Counted from the first letter of the stretch, positions 46,674 through 56,332 are shown. The stretch: DNA of 64,000 nt from [Limnothrix rosea] IAM M-220 (GCF_001904615.1 NZ_MRBY01000006.1:1-64000); one strand, 5' to 3'. The notes: generated by a model from the sequence alone, not told the origin. Program-made: numbers and translations.

Positions 46674-48419
46674 CTAAGAAGGCAAAAAATTAGAGTCAAA
46701 AAATGCTTGATCAAAAGCACTTGCAGGCAGTGGCTTAGAAAATAAATAACCTTGGCCATGATCGCAATGATACTGTTTTAAGACAGCAAGTTCTGACTTG
46801 GTTTCTACCCCTTCGGCGATCAGTTCGTACCCTAACTCAGAAGCCGCAGAAATAATATTTTTAATGATAATGCTATTAACTTTATTATTGTGAATATCGC
46901 TCACAAAAGATCGGTCAATCTTGAGAATATTCCAAGGAATAATACGGGCATAGTTTAGAGAAGAATAGCCCGTCCCAAAATCATCCATGGCAATACGGCA
47001 ACCCAGACGCTGTAGAGAATTTAGCTTCATCATAATTTGCTTGAAATCTCGAATCAAAATAGATTCTGTTACTTCAATATCAAGATTAGATGGGGAAAAA
47101 TCATAGCTAATCAAGGTTTTAACAACATCATGGCAGATATTTGGGCTATATAGTTGTTTGCTCGAAAAATTAACGGCTAGATGTAAATCCGGTTGATATT
47201 TTTTTTGCCACTGACTGACATCTTTAATTGCCGTTTCCAATATGAAAAAGCCAATATCATTAATAAGACCAGTTTGCTCAGCGATATTAATAAAATCCAA
47301 TGGCGAAACCATACCAAGTTCAGGATGATCCCAACGGGCTAAAGCTTCTACACCAATAATTTTGCCTGTTTTTAAATTAATACTGGGCTGATAGTACACT
47401 GCTATTTGCTTCCGTTTAATGGCATAGTGAAGTTCACTTTCAAGAAATGCTTGTTTCTTAGAACCCAAGCTAAATGTTAAAGAATAAAATCGATATTTTA
47501 CATTGGAAACATTCGTGATTGTTTCTAGGGCATTACGGCTTTTTTGGATCAGATCATTGATGCTATAACCATCACGCCCATAAATGCTAATCCCTAATTT
47601 AGGTTGTAAGAAATATTCGTTATTTCCAATCATAAAAGACCGTTCAAATAACTGGATCATTGATGTGGCGATCGCAATAATTTCGGGACGCTTTTCCTGT
47701 GGCGGTAACACAACCACAAATTCGGTATCATTTAGCATGACTAGACAATTATCGTCATGTAAGAAATCACTAATTCGATCGGCGATCGCCTTAAGTAAAC
47801 TTTGGTAAGCATCCAGATTTATACTTTTCCTGATTGTGTCTGTTCGCTCAACCCTTAAGACAAAAAACGGTAGTATGACATTATTTGTATTGCGATCAAA
47901 ACGAAGCTTTTCATACTCACAAACTAATAATTTAAAATTGTCTTCCAAATAAAGTAAATTCGGCAAACCTGTAACAGGATCAAACCTTTTATTATCCGAG
48001 TATTCAACCTCTATCTTTTGTAGTTGCTCTTGATAATGTTTTTGAAAAGCACGCTGTTTTTCTAAACGACTAGTCACAGCATCCAGAAGCTCAATACGTG
48101 TAAATGGTTTAGTCAAATAATCATCCGCACCAAGAGTCATCCCTTCACGAATATCATCCTTACTACCCTTTGCTGTAACAAAAATAAATGGCGCAAAATA
48201 ATTAGGCGCTTTTTCCTTCAAGACCCGCAACATTTCATGGCCGTCCATTTCTGGCATTAAAATATCACATAAAATCAAATCAGGTTTTTCCGACAAAGCT
48301 ATATCTAGACCCTGTAAACCATTCTCTGCCACTAAGACATCATGATCTTCGAGTTTTAATAAGCGTGCTACATTCTTACGAATTTTTGCATCATCTTCAA
48401 CAACCAGTATTTTCACCAT
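46674..48419 (-). CDS. Response regulator with degenerate GGDEF and intact EAL domains
   Basis: Receiver domain (residues 1-125; VVEDD, LILCDILMPEMDG with Asp ~53, FVTAKG, YLTKPF), then a diguanylate-cyclase-like domain (~145-310) whose GGDEF site reads LNDTEF and is probably inactive, then an EAL domain (~325-575) with VEALARW, DIEVTESIL, MDDFGTGYSSLNY, KIDRSFV and AEGVETK all present. It should therefore hydrolyse cyclic di-GMP under phosphorylation control. Third from the promoter side: 65 bp after the kinase gene and 24 bp before the lipoprotein gene. Confidence 0.9.
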   Translation of the reverse strand: MVKILVVEDDAKIRKNVARLLKLEDHDVLVAENGLQGLDIALSEKPDLILCDILMPEMDGHEMLRVLKEKAPNYFAPFIFVTAKGSKDDIREGMTLGADDYLTKPFTRIELLDAVTSRLEKQRAFQKHYQEQLQKIEVEYSDNKRFDPVTGLPNLLYLEDNFKLLVCEYEKLRFDRNTNNVILPFFVLRVERTDTIRKSINLDAYQSLLKAIADRISDFLHDDNCLVMLNDTEFVVVLPPQEKRPEIIAIATSMIQLFERSFMIGNNEYFLQPKLGISIYGRDGYSINDLIQKSRNALETITNVSNVKYRFYSLTFSLGSKKQAFLESELHYAIKRKQIAVYYQPSINLKTGKIIGVEALARWDHPELGMVSPLDFINIAEQTGLINDIGFFILETAIKDVSQWQKKYQPDLHLAVNFSSKQLYSPNICHDVVKTLISYDFSPSNLDIEVTESILIRDFKQIMMKLNSLQRLGCRIAMDDFGTGYSSLNYARIIPWNILKIDRSFVSDIHNNKVNSIIIKNIISAASELGYELIAEGVETKSELAVLKQYHCDHGQGYLFSKPLPASAFDQAFFDSNFLPS

Positions 48420-48484
48420 GGCAATGCAGTCCTTTTGTGTCTACAAATAAGTAAATCAAGTGAGTAAATTAACCAATAAATCGA

Positions 48485-50104
48485 CTACGCTTCTTTAGCA
48501 GAGATTGGTAATAAAAAATCAAAACAAGTGCCCACACCCGATTCACTCACAAAACTAATCTTGCCTCCATGTAAATCAATACAGTGCTTCACAATATTTA
48601 AACCTAAGCCTGTTCCCGGAATATCATGGGTATTTTTTCCCCGCCGGAATGAATCAAAGACATAGGGCTGATCCTCAAGTGGAATACTTTCACCTTCGTC
48701 TTTTATTCTAAAATTAATACAGTCATTTTTCTCGGAAATTTCAACTTCTATTCTAGAGTTTTCTGGCGAGTATTTCATTGCGTTACTAACGATATTTGTA
48801 AAAATTAATTGTAGTAATTTGGGATCTAGTCTGTACTCTTTGTCAGAATGAATATTATCGGTTTTTAGCTCTACTTTGTGATGTTTGTTAATGCGTTTTT
48901 TTATCTGTTGCAATAGCTCTTTAATTCTGTCCACCACTTGAATTTCTTCAGGGTTAAACTGCATTCGCCCCGCTTCTGCTTTACTGACTAATAAAACATC
49001 ATTCATTAAATTACGCATCAGCATCGCCGAATCATAAATCTGAGCCAAATATTCTTGCTGCTCTTCGTGAGTTAGCTTATCCCAATATACTTGCAATAAT
49101 TCAGTAGAACTAAGTATTCCAGTTAATGGTGTACGAAATTCGTGGGAGGCGGTGGAAACAAAGCGTGACTGCAACTCTGATACTTGTCTCTCTTTTTCAA
49201 GGGCTGCCAGCATGCGTTCTTCTGCTTCTTTGCGCTTAGTTATATCTCTAAAAATTCCCCTTGTTGCGACAAATTTATTGCCATTAAAATGACAGTTAAT
49301 ATTTCCTTCTACATAAATGTGGTTACCGTATTTACCGACAAATAAAACTTCTACGCTTTGTTGTGGCAGACCTTGCATTAATTTACTAAATACGACTTGA
49401 CAGTGTTGATGGTATGAAGGATGAACAATATCAAGAAAATGTAAATCTTCTAGGTCTTCTTGGGTATATTCTAATGTTTCTAACCAACATTGGTTGGCAT
49501 AAATGAAACGACCTTCTTGATCTACGCTATGGATTAAATCATTGGCACGGTCAAAGAAATCGCGTAATTCTTTTTCTTTTTCTTCAACGATCGCCAGGGC
49601 TTTTTTATTTTCTTCAATTTTTTGAGAGAGGGCAAGGTTACTTTGTTGTAGTTTCTTAGTCTGTTCTTTGATTTTTTTTGACTGTTGATGCAGCTCCACA
49701 AAAGCGCTTACTTTAGAGCGTAAAACCTGTGGATGAATATTACGATCTAAATAGTCTACTGCGCCATTTTCATAGCCTTGAAAAACAAAGGTATTGTCGG
49801 TGGCAGAGCCAGTCAGAAAGATAATTGGAATGTAATCTTCTATTTGTAATTCTTGGATTTTTTGGACGACTTCAAAACCATCCATAATTGGCATATGGAT
49901 GTCTAGGATGACAAGGGCAACGTTTGTTGAATCTTTTTTGAGACAATCAATAGCTTGTTGTCCTGATGTGAGGCTAATAATTTTATGATGTAAGCTACTC
50001 AAAATGATTTCGAGTGCTTTTAGATTTGTTCGTTCGTCATCAACAAGAATAATTTTAATGTCTTGCTGATTAGTGGTGGTGGAAGATAAGGATGATTCAT
50101 CCAT
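48485..50104 (-). CDS. Receiver-PAS sensor histidine kinase
   Basis: Soluble kinase starting with a receiver domain (residues ~16-135; LVDDERTN, VILDIHMPIMDG, FLTGSA), a coiled-coil linker, a PAS domain (~185-295; FFDRANDLIHSVDQEGRFIY), DHp with FVSTASHEFRTPLTG (His ~320) and an ATPase domain (NIVSNAMKYSPEN; KDEGESIP; GTGLGLNI). As the first gene of the minus-strand signalling operon it is a likely phosphodonor for the receiver-EAL protein that follows. The receiver suggests it takes input from another kinase, possibly the hybrid kinase at the operon end. Confidence 0.92.
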   Translation of the reverse strand: MDESSLSSTTTNQQDIKIILVDDERTNLKALEIILSSLHHKIISLTSGQQAIDCLKKDSTNVALVILDIHMPIMDGFEVVQKIQELQIEDYIPIIFLTGSATDNTFVFQGYENGAVDYLDRNIHPQVLRSKVSAFVELHQQSKKIKEQTKKLQQSNLALSQKIEENKKALAIVEEKEKELRDFFDRANDLIHSVDQEGRFIYANQCWLETLEYTQEDLEDLHFLDIVHPSYHQHCQVVFSKLMQGLPQQSVEVLFVGKYGNHIYVEGNINCHFNGNKFVATRGIFRDITKRKEAEERMLAALEKERQVSELQSRFVSTASHEFRTPLTGILSSTELLQVYWDKLTHEEQQEYLAQIYDSAMLMRNLMNDVLLVSKAEAGRMQFNPEEIQVVDRIKELLQQIKKRINKHHKVELKTDNIHSDKEYRLDPKLLQLIFTNIVSNAMKYSPENSRIEVEISEKNDCINFRIKDEGESIPLEDQPYVFDSFRRGKNTHDIPGTGLGLNIVKHCIDLHGGKISFVSESGVGTCFDFLLPISAKEA

Positions 50105-50546
50105 TGTTTAGGGGTTGTGGCAAAGCCATGTCTAGGAAAATAAGGTTAGGGGGGAGAAAGAACTGAAAGGCTTTGGCGGTGCTAAGTATCTTTGCTTAAG
50201 GGGGTCGCACAGTAAATGTGGTGCAATTAATTGTAGTTTGTCTTTTGTTATTTTGAGCGTTTTCAACTTGTTAAAAGTTTTTTTTTAGTAAGCACTCATG
50301 TAGTGAATCTTATGATTTTTGTTGATATGTGAGTGTAAGCTAAGTTTTTTTTAAATTACTTGTATGGTTTCATTTATATTATATTTTTTTAAGTTAGCAT
50401 TGCTGGATGATTTTCGGGATCGGCGAAACATCGCAATTCGGATATTGGTCTTGCTGGTAACATTTTAAGTTGCCTGGTCTATTCTTCAGTCAAATGTCTT
50501 AGTTTGTTTGGTTTCTTGTTGATTTCAGGTCAAAGTTTCAGTTTTT
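50105..50546. other. 442-bp AT-rich region upstream of the signalling operon
   Basis: No gene. A weak inverted repeat CACTCA (50293) / TGAGTG (50330) is present in an AT-rich context. The promoter of the four-gene signalling operon should be here. No HIP1 site is seen, unlike most gaps of this size. Confidence 0.5.
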
Positions 50547-51347
50547 TTAGAGGATTATCTGTTCTCCGATTGTCAGTGAGCCAATATCTTTTGGCATTAA
50601 ATTAATACCGAATAAAATGCCTTGATTGGGCTGGTAACGAAATTGACGTAGGGTGCGGAGCGGTTCTTGGGTGGTGCTGCGATCGCCACTTTTCTGATCG
50701 GTTGTGATCACAACACAGCGTTCACAGGGTTTGGCGACAACAAATTCTAATTCATTAATTTTAAAGGTTTGCCAATGGTCTTCGGCGAAGGGGCGATCGC
50801 CTGTAACGACGAGGTTGGGGCGAAAGCGATCCATGGGAATTTGTTGGTCGCTAATTCTTGTATTTAGTTCGCCCAAAGAGGCTGTATTAGTTAGGAGAAG
50901 GGGATAGCCATCGGCAAAGCTTATGGGCTGATTTTCCCAGAGGGCATACTCTGGATTGATGGGGCGTATTTGCTCGGAAGCTTGGCGCACTAGACGGCAA
51001 GGGACATCGAGAATCTGACGAAACCATGCGGCGGCCAAATCACCTTGGTCTATGGCTTTTGTTTGGGAACGCCACACGGTTACTGGTATTAGATGGCCTT
51101 GTTGGTGCGTTGCAATTTGTAGCGGTTGTTGCTGTTCGAAGTTTAATGTTAAATAATCATTGTTGAGTTTTGTTTGCACCTTTGCTAGCTGGGGATGGGT
51201 GCGTTGGGTCATAAATTTGCCTGTTTGGTCGACAATCATCCACTGGCGATCGCCGGCCAACCCTTTATGGGTGACTTGGGCTTTGGTCAATGAAATGCCC
51301 TGACAAGATTTGACTGGATAGATCCATAATTCAGCAATGGTAGTCAC
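50547..51347 (-). CDS. MOSC-domain protein with N-terminal beta-barrel
   Basis: Member of the molybdenum cofactor sulfurase C-terminal family (YcbX/mARC-like). The N-terminal domain starts TTIAELWIYPVKSCQGISL and contains GLAGDRQWMIVD; the MOSC domain includes RFRPNLVVTGDRPFAED and the conserved Cys in KPCERCVVI. Such proteins bind molybdenum cofactor and reduce N-hydroxylated substrates; the reaction here is unknown. I choose GTG at 51347 with GGAG nine bases upstream; the open frame extends to 51494 but would overlap the next gene and add unconserved residues. Confidence 0.85.
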   Translation of the reverse strand: MTTIAELWIYPVKSCQGISLTKAQVTHKGLAGDRQWMIVDQTGKFMTQRTHPQLAKVQTKLNNDYLTLNFEQQQPLQIATHQQGHLIPVTVWRSQTKAIDQGDLAAAWFRQILDVPCRLVRQASEQIRPINPEYALWENQPISFADGYPLLLTNTASLGELNTRISDQQIPMDRFRPNLVVTGDRPFAEDHWQTFKINELEFVVAKPCERCVVITTDQKSGDRSTTQEPLRTLRQFRYQPNQGILFGINLMPKDIGSLTIGEQIIL

Positions 51348-51453
51348 GGGAAATTTCTCCGCAAAATCATGATGGATATTTCCGATATTTCCTTGTTTAT
51401 CGCCTGTTTCCCTAGAATTTTGCCAGCGATAAATCGACTGTGACAAACTGATT

Positions 51454-52131
51454 TTAAATAAAATCAGAAATATCTTCACCACAATCATCGGCAAGGTAAG
51501 ACAACGACCGAAAACGTAATCCCACTAGCTGCTCGTACAGCGGGTTTAGTTTGCACATGGGGGGGATATGCACGATCTTCTTGCCAAATAGCTTGATGTT
51601 GCGCTCAAAGGGACATTGGGGCGGAATCATTTTACAGATGAAGCGAGCTACTCGGGGGTCATCCACATCCATTTCATCTAGCCAATTTCGGACTGGTTTG
51701 AGGGCATCGATATGCACCTCTTCTTGGGGTTCTTCTTTTGTGCAGGTTTCGGGGTCATAAAGGGTTTGTTCGAGGCTGTGGAGGGCGCTCATATTCACCC
51801 CAAGCGCTTTGCCAAATGCTTTAATCTCGTCGGCTTCGACCACAGAATAAACTCCATCGGCGATCGCCATCATGACGGCAGTGCGGAGGAAATTTTCGCG
51901 GGTTACTTGTTCGTCACCCAATTCTATCGTCAGCTCTTCAGGGCTAATCACAGTCAGTTCGCCAATCTCTTCATGGGGAACTAATGCGTCTTTCGTTAAT
52001 TGGGAAATAAGCTGTTGCTCTTCAGGATCAAAGTCACCATCAGCCCAAGCAATGGTGAGCAAGCCCCGTAACCAAGCGGTGATTTGGCGATCGCTGTAGG
52101 ACATCGTTGCAACTGCAGGAATATCAGCCAT
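51454..52131 (-). CDS. TerB-like protein fused to a Mo-nitrogenase C-terminal-type domain
   Basis: The first ~130 residues are a TerB-like helical domain (AWLRGLLTIAWADGDFDPEE; MMAIADGVYSVVEADEIKA). The C-terminal ~90 residues match the pattern of the cyanobacterial Mo-dependent nitrogenase C-terminal domain (CPFERNIKLFGKKIVHIPPM, CKLNPLYEQLVGLRFRSLSY, CGEDI). Despite its name that domain is widespread in non-diazotrophs and its function is unknown. ATG at 52131 or Met 10 (MSYSDRQITAW) could be the start. No nif genes are in the window. Confidence 0.8.
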   Translation of the reverse strand: MADIPAVATMSYSDRQITAWLRGLLTIAWADGDFDPEEQQLISQLTKDALVPHEEIGELTVISPEELTIELGDEQVTRENFLRTAVMMAIADGVYSVVEADEIKAFGKALGVNMSALHSLEQTLYDPETCTKEEPQEEVHIDALKPVRNWLDEMDVDDPRVARFICKMIPPQCPFERNIKLFGKKIVHIPPMCKLNPLYEQLVGLRFRSLSYLADDCGEDISDFI

Positions 52132-52240
52132 TATTTCGCTAACTCTATCTATACTTTCTTTTATTTTAAAGAATTTGGCGATCGCCTTGGGGCACGACCG
52201 AAAATGTTAACGATAGCCCCCCATTGCAGTATTTTCGTGC

Positions 52241-52525
52241 TTACGACTCCACCTTAACGCCACGCCAAAAAGCCACATAGCCCTTGATGTTATTTGCTTT
52301 TTCCTTCGGCTCAGGATAGTACCAAGCCGCATCTTTATTTTGCTCACCATCCACCTCAACGGTGTAGTAGCTCGCTTGCCCTTTCCAGAAACAACTGGTG
52401 TGGGTCTCACTAGATTTGAAATATTCAGACTTGATCGTATCCGGTGGGAAATAATAATTTCCCTCAACGATTTCGCAGTTGTCACTTTCGGCGATGACGG
52501 TGCCGTTCCAGATTGCTTTTGCCAT
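52241..52525 (-). CDS. DUF427 family protein
   Basis: A 94-residue beta-rich protein with the DUF427 landmarks AKAIWNGTVIAESDNCEIVE, NYYFPPDTI, SCFWKGQASYYTVEVDG, AAWYYPEPKE and KGYVAFWRGV. The family is widespread; function is not established. It stands 88 bp downstream of the lectin-domain gene on the same strand. Confidence 0.9.
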   Translation of the reverse strand: MAKAIWNGTVIAESDNCEIVEGNYYFPPDTIKSEYFKSSETHTSCFWKGQASYYTVEVDGEQNKDAAWYYPEPKEKANNIKGYVAFWRGVKVES

Positions 52526-52613
52526 AGGGATAAATTTTAAAGACGCAAAACGCCAACATCGAAAAACTTTTACTCTTTCGAATTTTACTGTGATTCCCGT
52601 TGTTCTGCCGTGA

Positions 52614-53777
52614 CTACCGGACTAGAGTCGGCACAGTGCGAGAGGGTAAGCCATTGTCATCGTCGTCGTCTTCTTCTTCTGGCTCAGTCGTTGTTGCCTC
52701 TTCAGTTGTCGTCTCTTCCATTGCTTCGCTGGTTTCTGCATCTGTCGTTTCGGAGGTCTCGCCATCCGCTTCAGGTTCGCCATCAACGGCCTCTGGCGTT
52801 GGCTCAACTCCAGATGGTGCGGGTTCCTGGGGATCTACGGCTGGCACGTCAAGATCCTCTGGGAATGTTGCCTCGGCGGACACTTCCACAATGCCTCGCA
52901 ACTGGACGCGGTCTTGGCTCTGGTCAGTCCACACACCGCCGGAACCGAGGGTTCCACCCAAGGCGATCGCCCCATAATCTTCCTCTAGACCTTCTGGAGA
53001 AAGATTGTTTGGCTCTGCAAAGGCGAAATTTGTGTAGGTGACAGGATCGCCATTAATCCAGACAAACTCTCCTTCTGTGGCGATATCACTTAAACCAATC
53101 CAAAAGCCTGCGGTGGGTTGCGGTTGATTATTCACTAGGCCACTGGAAGGGACAAGGCCATCTCCAAAAACATCGAGGAGCCAATTTTGCTCGGCTTGGT
53201 CATTGATCACGACGAGGGAGCCACCGAGGGCGGCGGCTTCAGATTGTGCCTCTGCCCATGTGCCAATACCTGTAAGGAGATAACGGTTTCCTGTGTCAGG
53301 GTTTGTCACAAATAAAGCTAAACGATCATCGAGGGGCTCGTCTGCTGTGATGTCTGGTTCTGCTTCGACAATCGGTAGCGCTTCGTCGAACAGCAATAGG
53401 CTTTTGGACTCTGGGTAATAAACGCTCCAGATTTCTGGGTCTGGGTATGTTGTCCATTCCCGCCGCGACACACGCAATTTCAATACGGGGGCGATCGCCG
53501 CACTCCGTTGTCCGAGGACTGTGACCTGTGCCTCCGTCCGCAGTAAATCTTGATCAAATAATGACTGTACCCTGACGGCCGCATTCGCTTCCGCCCGCGC
53601 AATAAATACTTTGTAGGATTCCTCTTCTGAAGGTTCGAGTAGAATCTCCGACTTAATCGTTGTCTGGGCGATCGCCTCCGGAGTAGACACAACCATCAAA
53701 CCAGTCCATTGGACTGCCGTTGCCGCTAACAAAAGCGAGAAGAAAGAACGAGTACGGCCAGAAAGTTTTACAACCAT
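52614..53777 (-). CDS. Exported C-type-lectin-domain protein
   Basis: A signal peptide (about residues 1-38, ending AIAQ) leads to a ~110-residue unknown region, then a C-type lectin-like domain (~165-285): RYLLTGIGTWAEAQSEAAAL, GGSLVVINDQAEQNWL, FWIGLSDIATEGEFVWINGD, EPNNLSPEGLEEDYGAI and GVWTDQSQD. The EPN and WND-like positions are those that coordinate calcium and sugar in lectins. The last ~85 residues are an acidic Glu/Thr/Pro-rich tail. Probably a cell-surface or periplasmic binding protein; ligand unknown. Confidence 0.85.
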   Translation of the reverse strand: MVVKLSGRTRSFFSLLLAATAVQWTGLMVVSTPEAIAQTTIKSEILLEPSEEESYKVFIARAEANAAVRVQSLFDQDLLRTEAQVTVLGQRSAAIAPVLKLRVSRREWTTYPDPEIWSVYYPESKSLLLFDEALPIVEAEPDITADEPLDDRLALFVTNPDTGNRYLLTGIGTWAEAQSEAAALGGSLVVINDQAEQNWLLDVFGDGLVPSSGLVNNQPQPTAGFWIGLSDIATEGEFVWINGDPVTYTNFAFAEPNNLSPEGLEEDYGAIALGGTLGSGGVWTDQSQDRVQLRGIVEVSAEATFPEDLDVPAVDPQEPAPSGVEPTPEAVDGEPEADGETSETTDAETSEAMEETTTEEATTTEPEEEDDDDDNGLPSRTVPTLVR

Positions 53778-54013
53778 GATTCACATCCAGAAATGGATAA
53801 CAATTAAAAAGTAGTAGAGGCAACAAGGTAAATTACATTACAAAAAATTATGTGATATGTTGCTATTCGTGTCATCAAGATGATGAATAACCCCGTTACA
53901 GCCGTATCGCCATCCCTTCTCTTTAAGAAAAGCTTACAGTCTGAATCGAACAACGGGAATTGCAGCCATCCTAGAAGATATTGCTGCTGGAAGAACATTT
54001 GCACAACCTCTTC

Positions 54014-56332
54014 ATGAACCTGACTGCATTGACCCCCGACATCGCTTGGATTGTTCCCCAGTCTGAGATGCAAGCCTTTTGCCAACTTTGGCACCAGTTC
54101 GGCCAGACAGCAAATCGTATTTACCTTAACGAAGATCTCTTGGCCACAGCGGGAATCTTTTTGCAATACGATATTTTTCGTCTCCTCGTCGATGCTGAAT
54201 TTACAGCGATACTGTGGGGCAATTACTCTGCTGAATTTCAGCAAGGCACGGCAGACAATGAAGATGCCGACGGCTGTGAAATGGCGGTTTCCTTTGCGCC
54301 AGCACTCGTCTCTGACCTCCTCGCCAGTTTTGAAGCCCAAGGGGTTAAGTTGCCCCAGCTCAAAAAATTACGTAAGTTTCCGTTGCCTGCGGTGTCGCAA
54401 CTGCCCAGTGAGTTGACTTTGGCGTTGATGAATATTGGGCGATCGCCGAACCAGATCCAGTCCCAAACTGGCCATGGCCCCAGCATGACCAACCGTCCCC
54501 TCGATCTACTATTAAATAATCGCCTTGAGCAGGAACGTATTCTCAATAATGTCACCCATCGCATCTACCAAAACAAAGATTTGATGGTGACGGTACGCCT
54601 TGCCCTAGAGCAAGTGCAAAAATTACTTCGAGTTGATCGATTGTTGGTTTACCAGTTTGATGTGACAGCAGAAGGGCAAAATCTTGAAGCAGAGCAACAG
54701 TCTTTAAATCGTGTCACCTTTGAAGTCCTTAACGATAATTCGATTCCGTCTCTAAATCATTACGCAGAGTCACTACCCGCCGATCTGCGATCGCAACTTG
54801 TTGAGTATTACCAAGACAGACATCACCTTGCCGTTAGTAATACCAGCGAAAATGCACGCTTCGAGCTCTGTCCACCACAATTTAAAAATATCCATAATGT
54901 CGAACCGCCCCAATCAGTCCTAGCCTTGCCATTAATGGTCGAAAATCAGTTGTGGGGATTATTGATCGCCCATCAATGTAAAACCCAACGACGGTGGCGG
55001 AAAAATGAGATTTCTTTTCTCTATCACGTCGCAGACTATTTGGCGATCGCCGTCTTGCAGGCCCGTTCCTACCAACAGCTACAAGAACAAAAAGTCAGCC
55101 TAGAGACCCTCGCCCAGCAGCGCGCCAAGGAGCTAGAAGATGCCCTACTATCAGCCCAAGTCGCTAGCCAATCCAAGCGGGAATTTATTCATATCGTAAG
55201 CCACGAACTCCTGACCCCCCTCACCTCAATCATTGGCCTATCCAATACCCTCAGCTATTGGTCAACGGCGGAGAATGGCAATAAATTTTCGGCAGAAAAA
55301 CAGCAAAGCTATCTACAAAGTATCCACACCAGCGGTGTCAAACTCAGAAATCTATTGCAGGATATTCTAGATTTTTCCCAAACAGAAGCCGCCCGCTCAG
55401 TCCTTGATCTACAGGAATTTTCCCTAAAACAATTGTGCTACTCGGTGATCAACTCATTTCAGGATATGGCACAACGTCAAGGGTTAACCCTCACTTTCAC
55501 CAATCGCCTTGAACCCGAACAGGAAAGTTTTTGCGCAGATCTACAACGCATTGACAAAATTTTGACCCACCTCTTAGCCAATGCCATTAAATTCACCTCC
55601 CATGGTGGCGAGGTCACCTTTACCATTTGGCGGGAAGGCGAGGGTGATGTGCTTTTCCAAGTGAAGGATACGGGTATTGGTATTGCGCCCCAGCAAATGC
55701 CCCTATTGTTTGAAAAATTTCAGCAGCTAGAACCATCCATTAGCCGGAGCCATGATGGTGCGGGCTTTGGGTTGGCCTTAGTCAAACAATTGGTAGAAAT
55801 CCACCAAGGTCAAATCCATGTCACGTCAACGCCAAAAAAGGGGTCTATTTTCACGGTACGTATCCCCTGTCAGAGCAAATATGCTGGTGTTTCAGAACGG
55901 ACGATCCCCAATGGCACCATGGGCGGCACGATTGTTGTCGTTTCCCAAGATGAGGAAGCGGCGACGCTCATTTGCGATTTGCTGACGGCCGCAAACTACC
56001 AGGTTATTTGGCTCATTGATAGTGCGATCGCCCTTGGACAGGTCACGATTTTACAGCCGAGTTTAGTGTTATTAGACGCAGAGCAGGCTCAGGAAAATGT
56101 GGAAAAAATTATGGGCAAGTTGCAGCATTCGCCCCAAACCCAACAAATTCCAGTGTTACTTGTGGGCGATCGCCTCACCCAACGCAATTGGCGACAGCTC
56201 CAGAAACACGGCTTCCGGGATCGTATCGAAAAGCCCGTTGACAGCGAATCATTGATCAACCTTGTGAACTATCACATTAAAAGTCGCACAAGGGTTTTGA
56301 CAAATACTCCACAGGAAATGCCCCAGAGCTAA
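54014..56332 (+). CDS. GAF histidine kinase with N-terminal unknown domain and receiver-like C-terminus
   Basis: Large soluble sensor kinase of about 772 residues. The N-terminal ~110 residues are a domain I cannot name; then a GAF domain (~175-355; VDRLLVYQFDV, SVLALPLMVENQLWGLLIAH) without a bilin-binding Cys-His; a DHp domain with FIHIVSHELLTPLTS (His ~396); an ATPase domain (HLLANAIKFTSHGG; DTGIGIAP; GAGFGLALV); and a receiver-like domain (~640-755) that keeps the acidic residues, an Asp (LVLLDAEQ) and the Lys (IEKPV) but has Gly in place of the switch Thr/Ser. I choose ATG at 54014; a TTG at 53981 would add 11 residues. Partner unknown. Confidence 0.88.
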   Translation: MNLTALTPDIAWIVPQSEMQAFCQLWHQFGQTANRIYLNEDLLATAGIFLQYDIFRLLVDAEFTAILWGNYSAEFQQGTADNEDADGCEMAVSFAPALVSDLLASFEAQGVKLPQLKKLRKFPLPAVSQLPSELTLALMNIGRSPNQIQSQTGHGPSMTNRPLDLLLNNRLEQERILNNVTHRIYQNKDLMVTVRLALEQVQKLLRVDRLLVYQFDVTAEGQNLEAEQQSLNRVTFEVLNDNSIPSLNHYAESLPADLRSQLVEYYQDRHHLAVSNTSENARFELCPPQFKNIHNVEPPQSVLALPLMVENQLWGLLIAHQCKTQRRWRKNEISFLYHVADYLAIAVLQARSYQQLQEQKVSLETLAQQRAKELEDALLSAQVASQSKREFIHIVSHELLTPLTSIIGLSNTLSYWSTAENGNKFSAEKQQSYLQSIHTSGVKLRNLLQDILDFSQTEAARSVLDLQEFSLKQLCYSVINSFQDMAQRQGLTLTFTNRLEPEQESFCADLQRIDKILTHLLANAIKFTSHGGEVTFTIWREGEGDVLFQVKDTGIGIAPQQMPLLFEKFQQLEPSISRSHDGAGFGLALVKQLVEIHQGQIHVTSTPKKGSIFTVRIPCQSKYAGVSERTIPNGTMGGTIVVVSQDEEAATLICDLLTAANYQVIWLIDSAIALGQVTILQPSLVLLDAEQAQENVEKIMGKLQHSPQTQQIPVLLVGDRLTQRNWRQLQKHGFRDRIEKPVDSESLINLVNYHIKSRTRVLTNTPQEMPQS

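Noticed and set aside
50293-50335. CACTCA/TGAGTG inverted repeat as an operator
   Set aside because: Only six bases per arm with a 31-base spacer in AT-rich DNA; likely chance.
51454-52131. Evidence for nitrogen fixation
   Set aside because: Only a domain with a nitrogenase-derived name is present; no nif structural or assembly gene is seen.
53804-54340. 178-codon minus-strand frame
   Set aside because: Lies largely antisense to the start of the large kinase gene, whose domains are clear.
54014-56332. GAF domain as a phytochrome or cyanobacteriochrome photosensor
   Set aside because: No Cys-His chromophore motif in the GAF domain.
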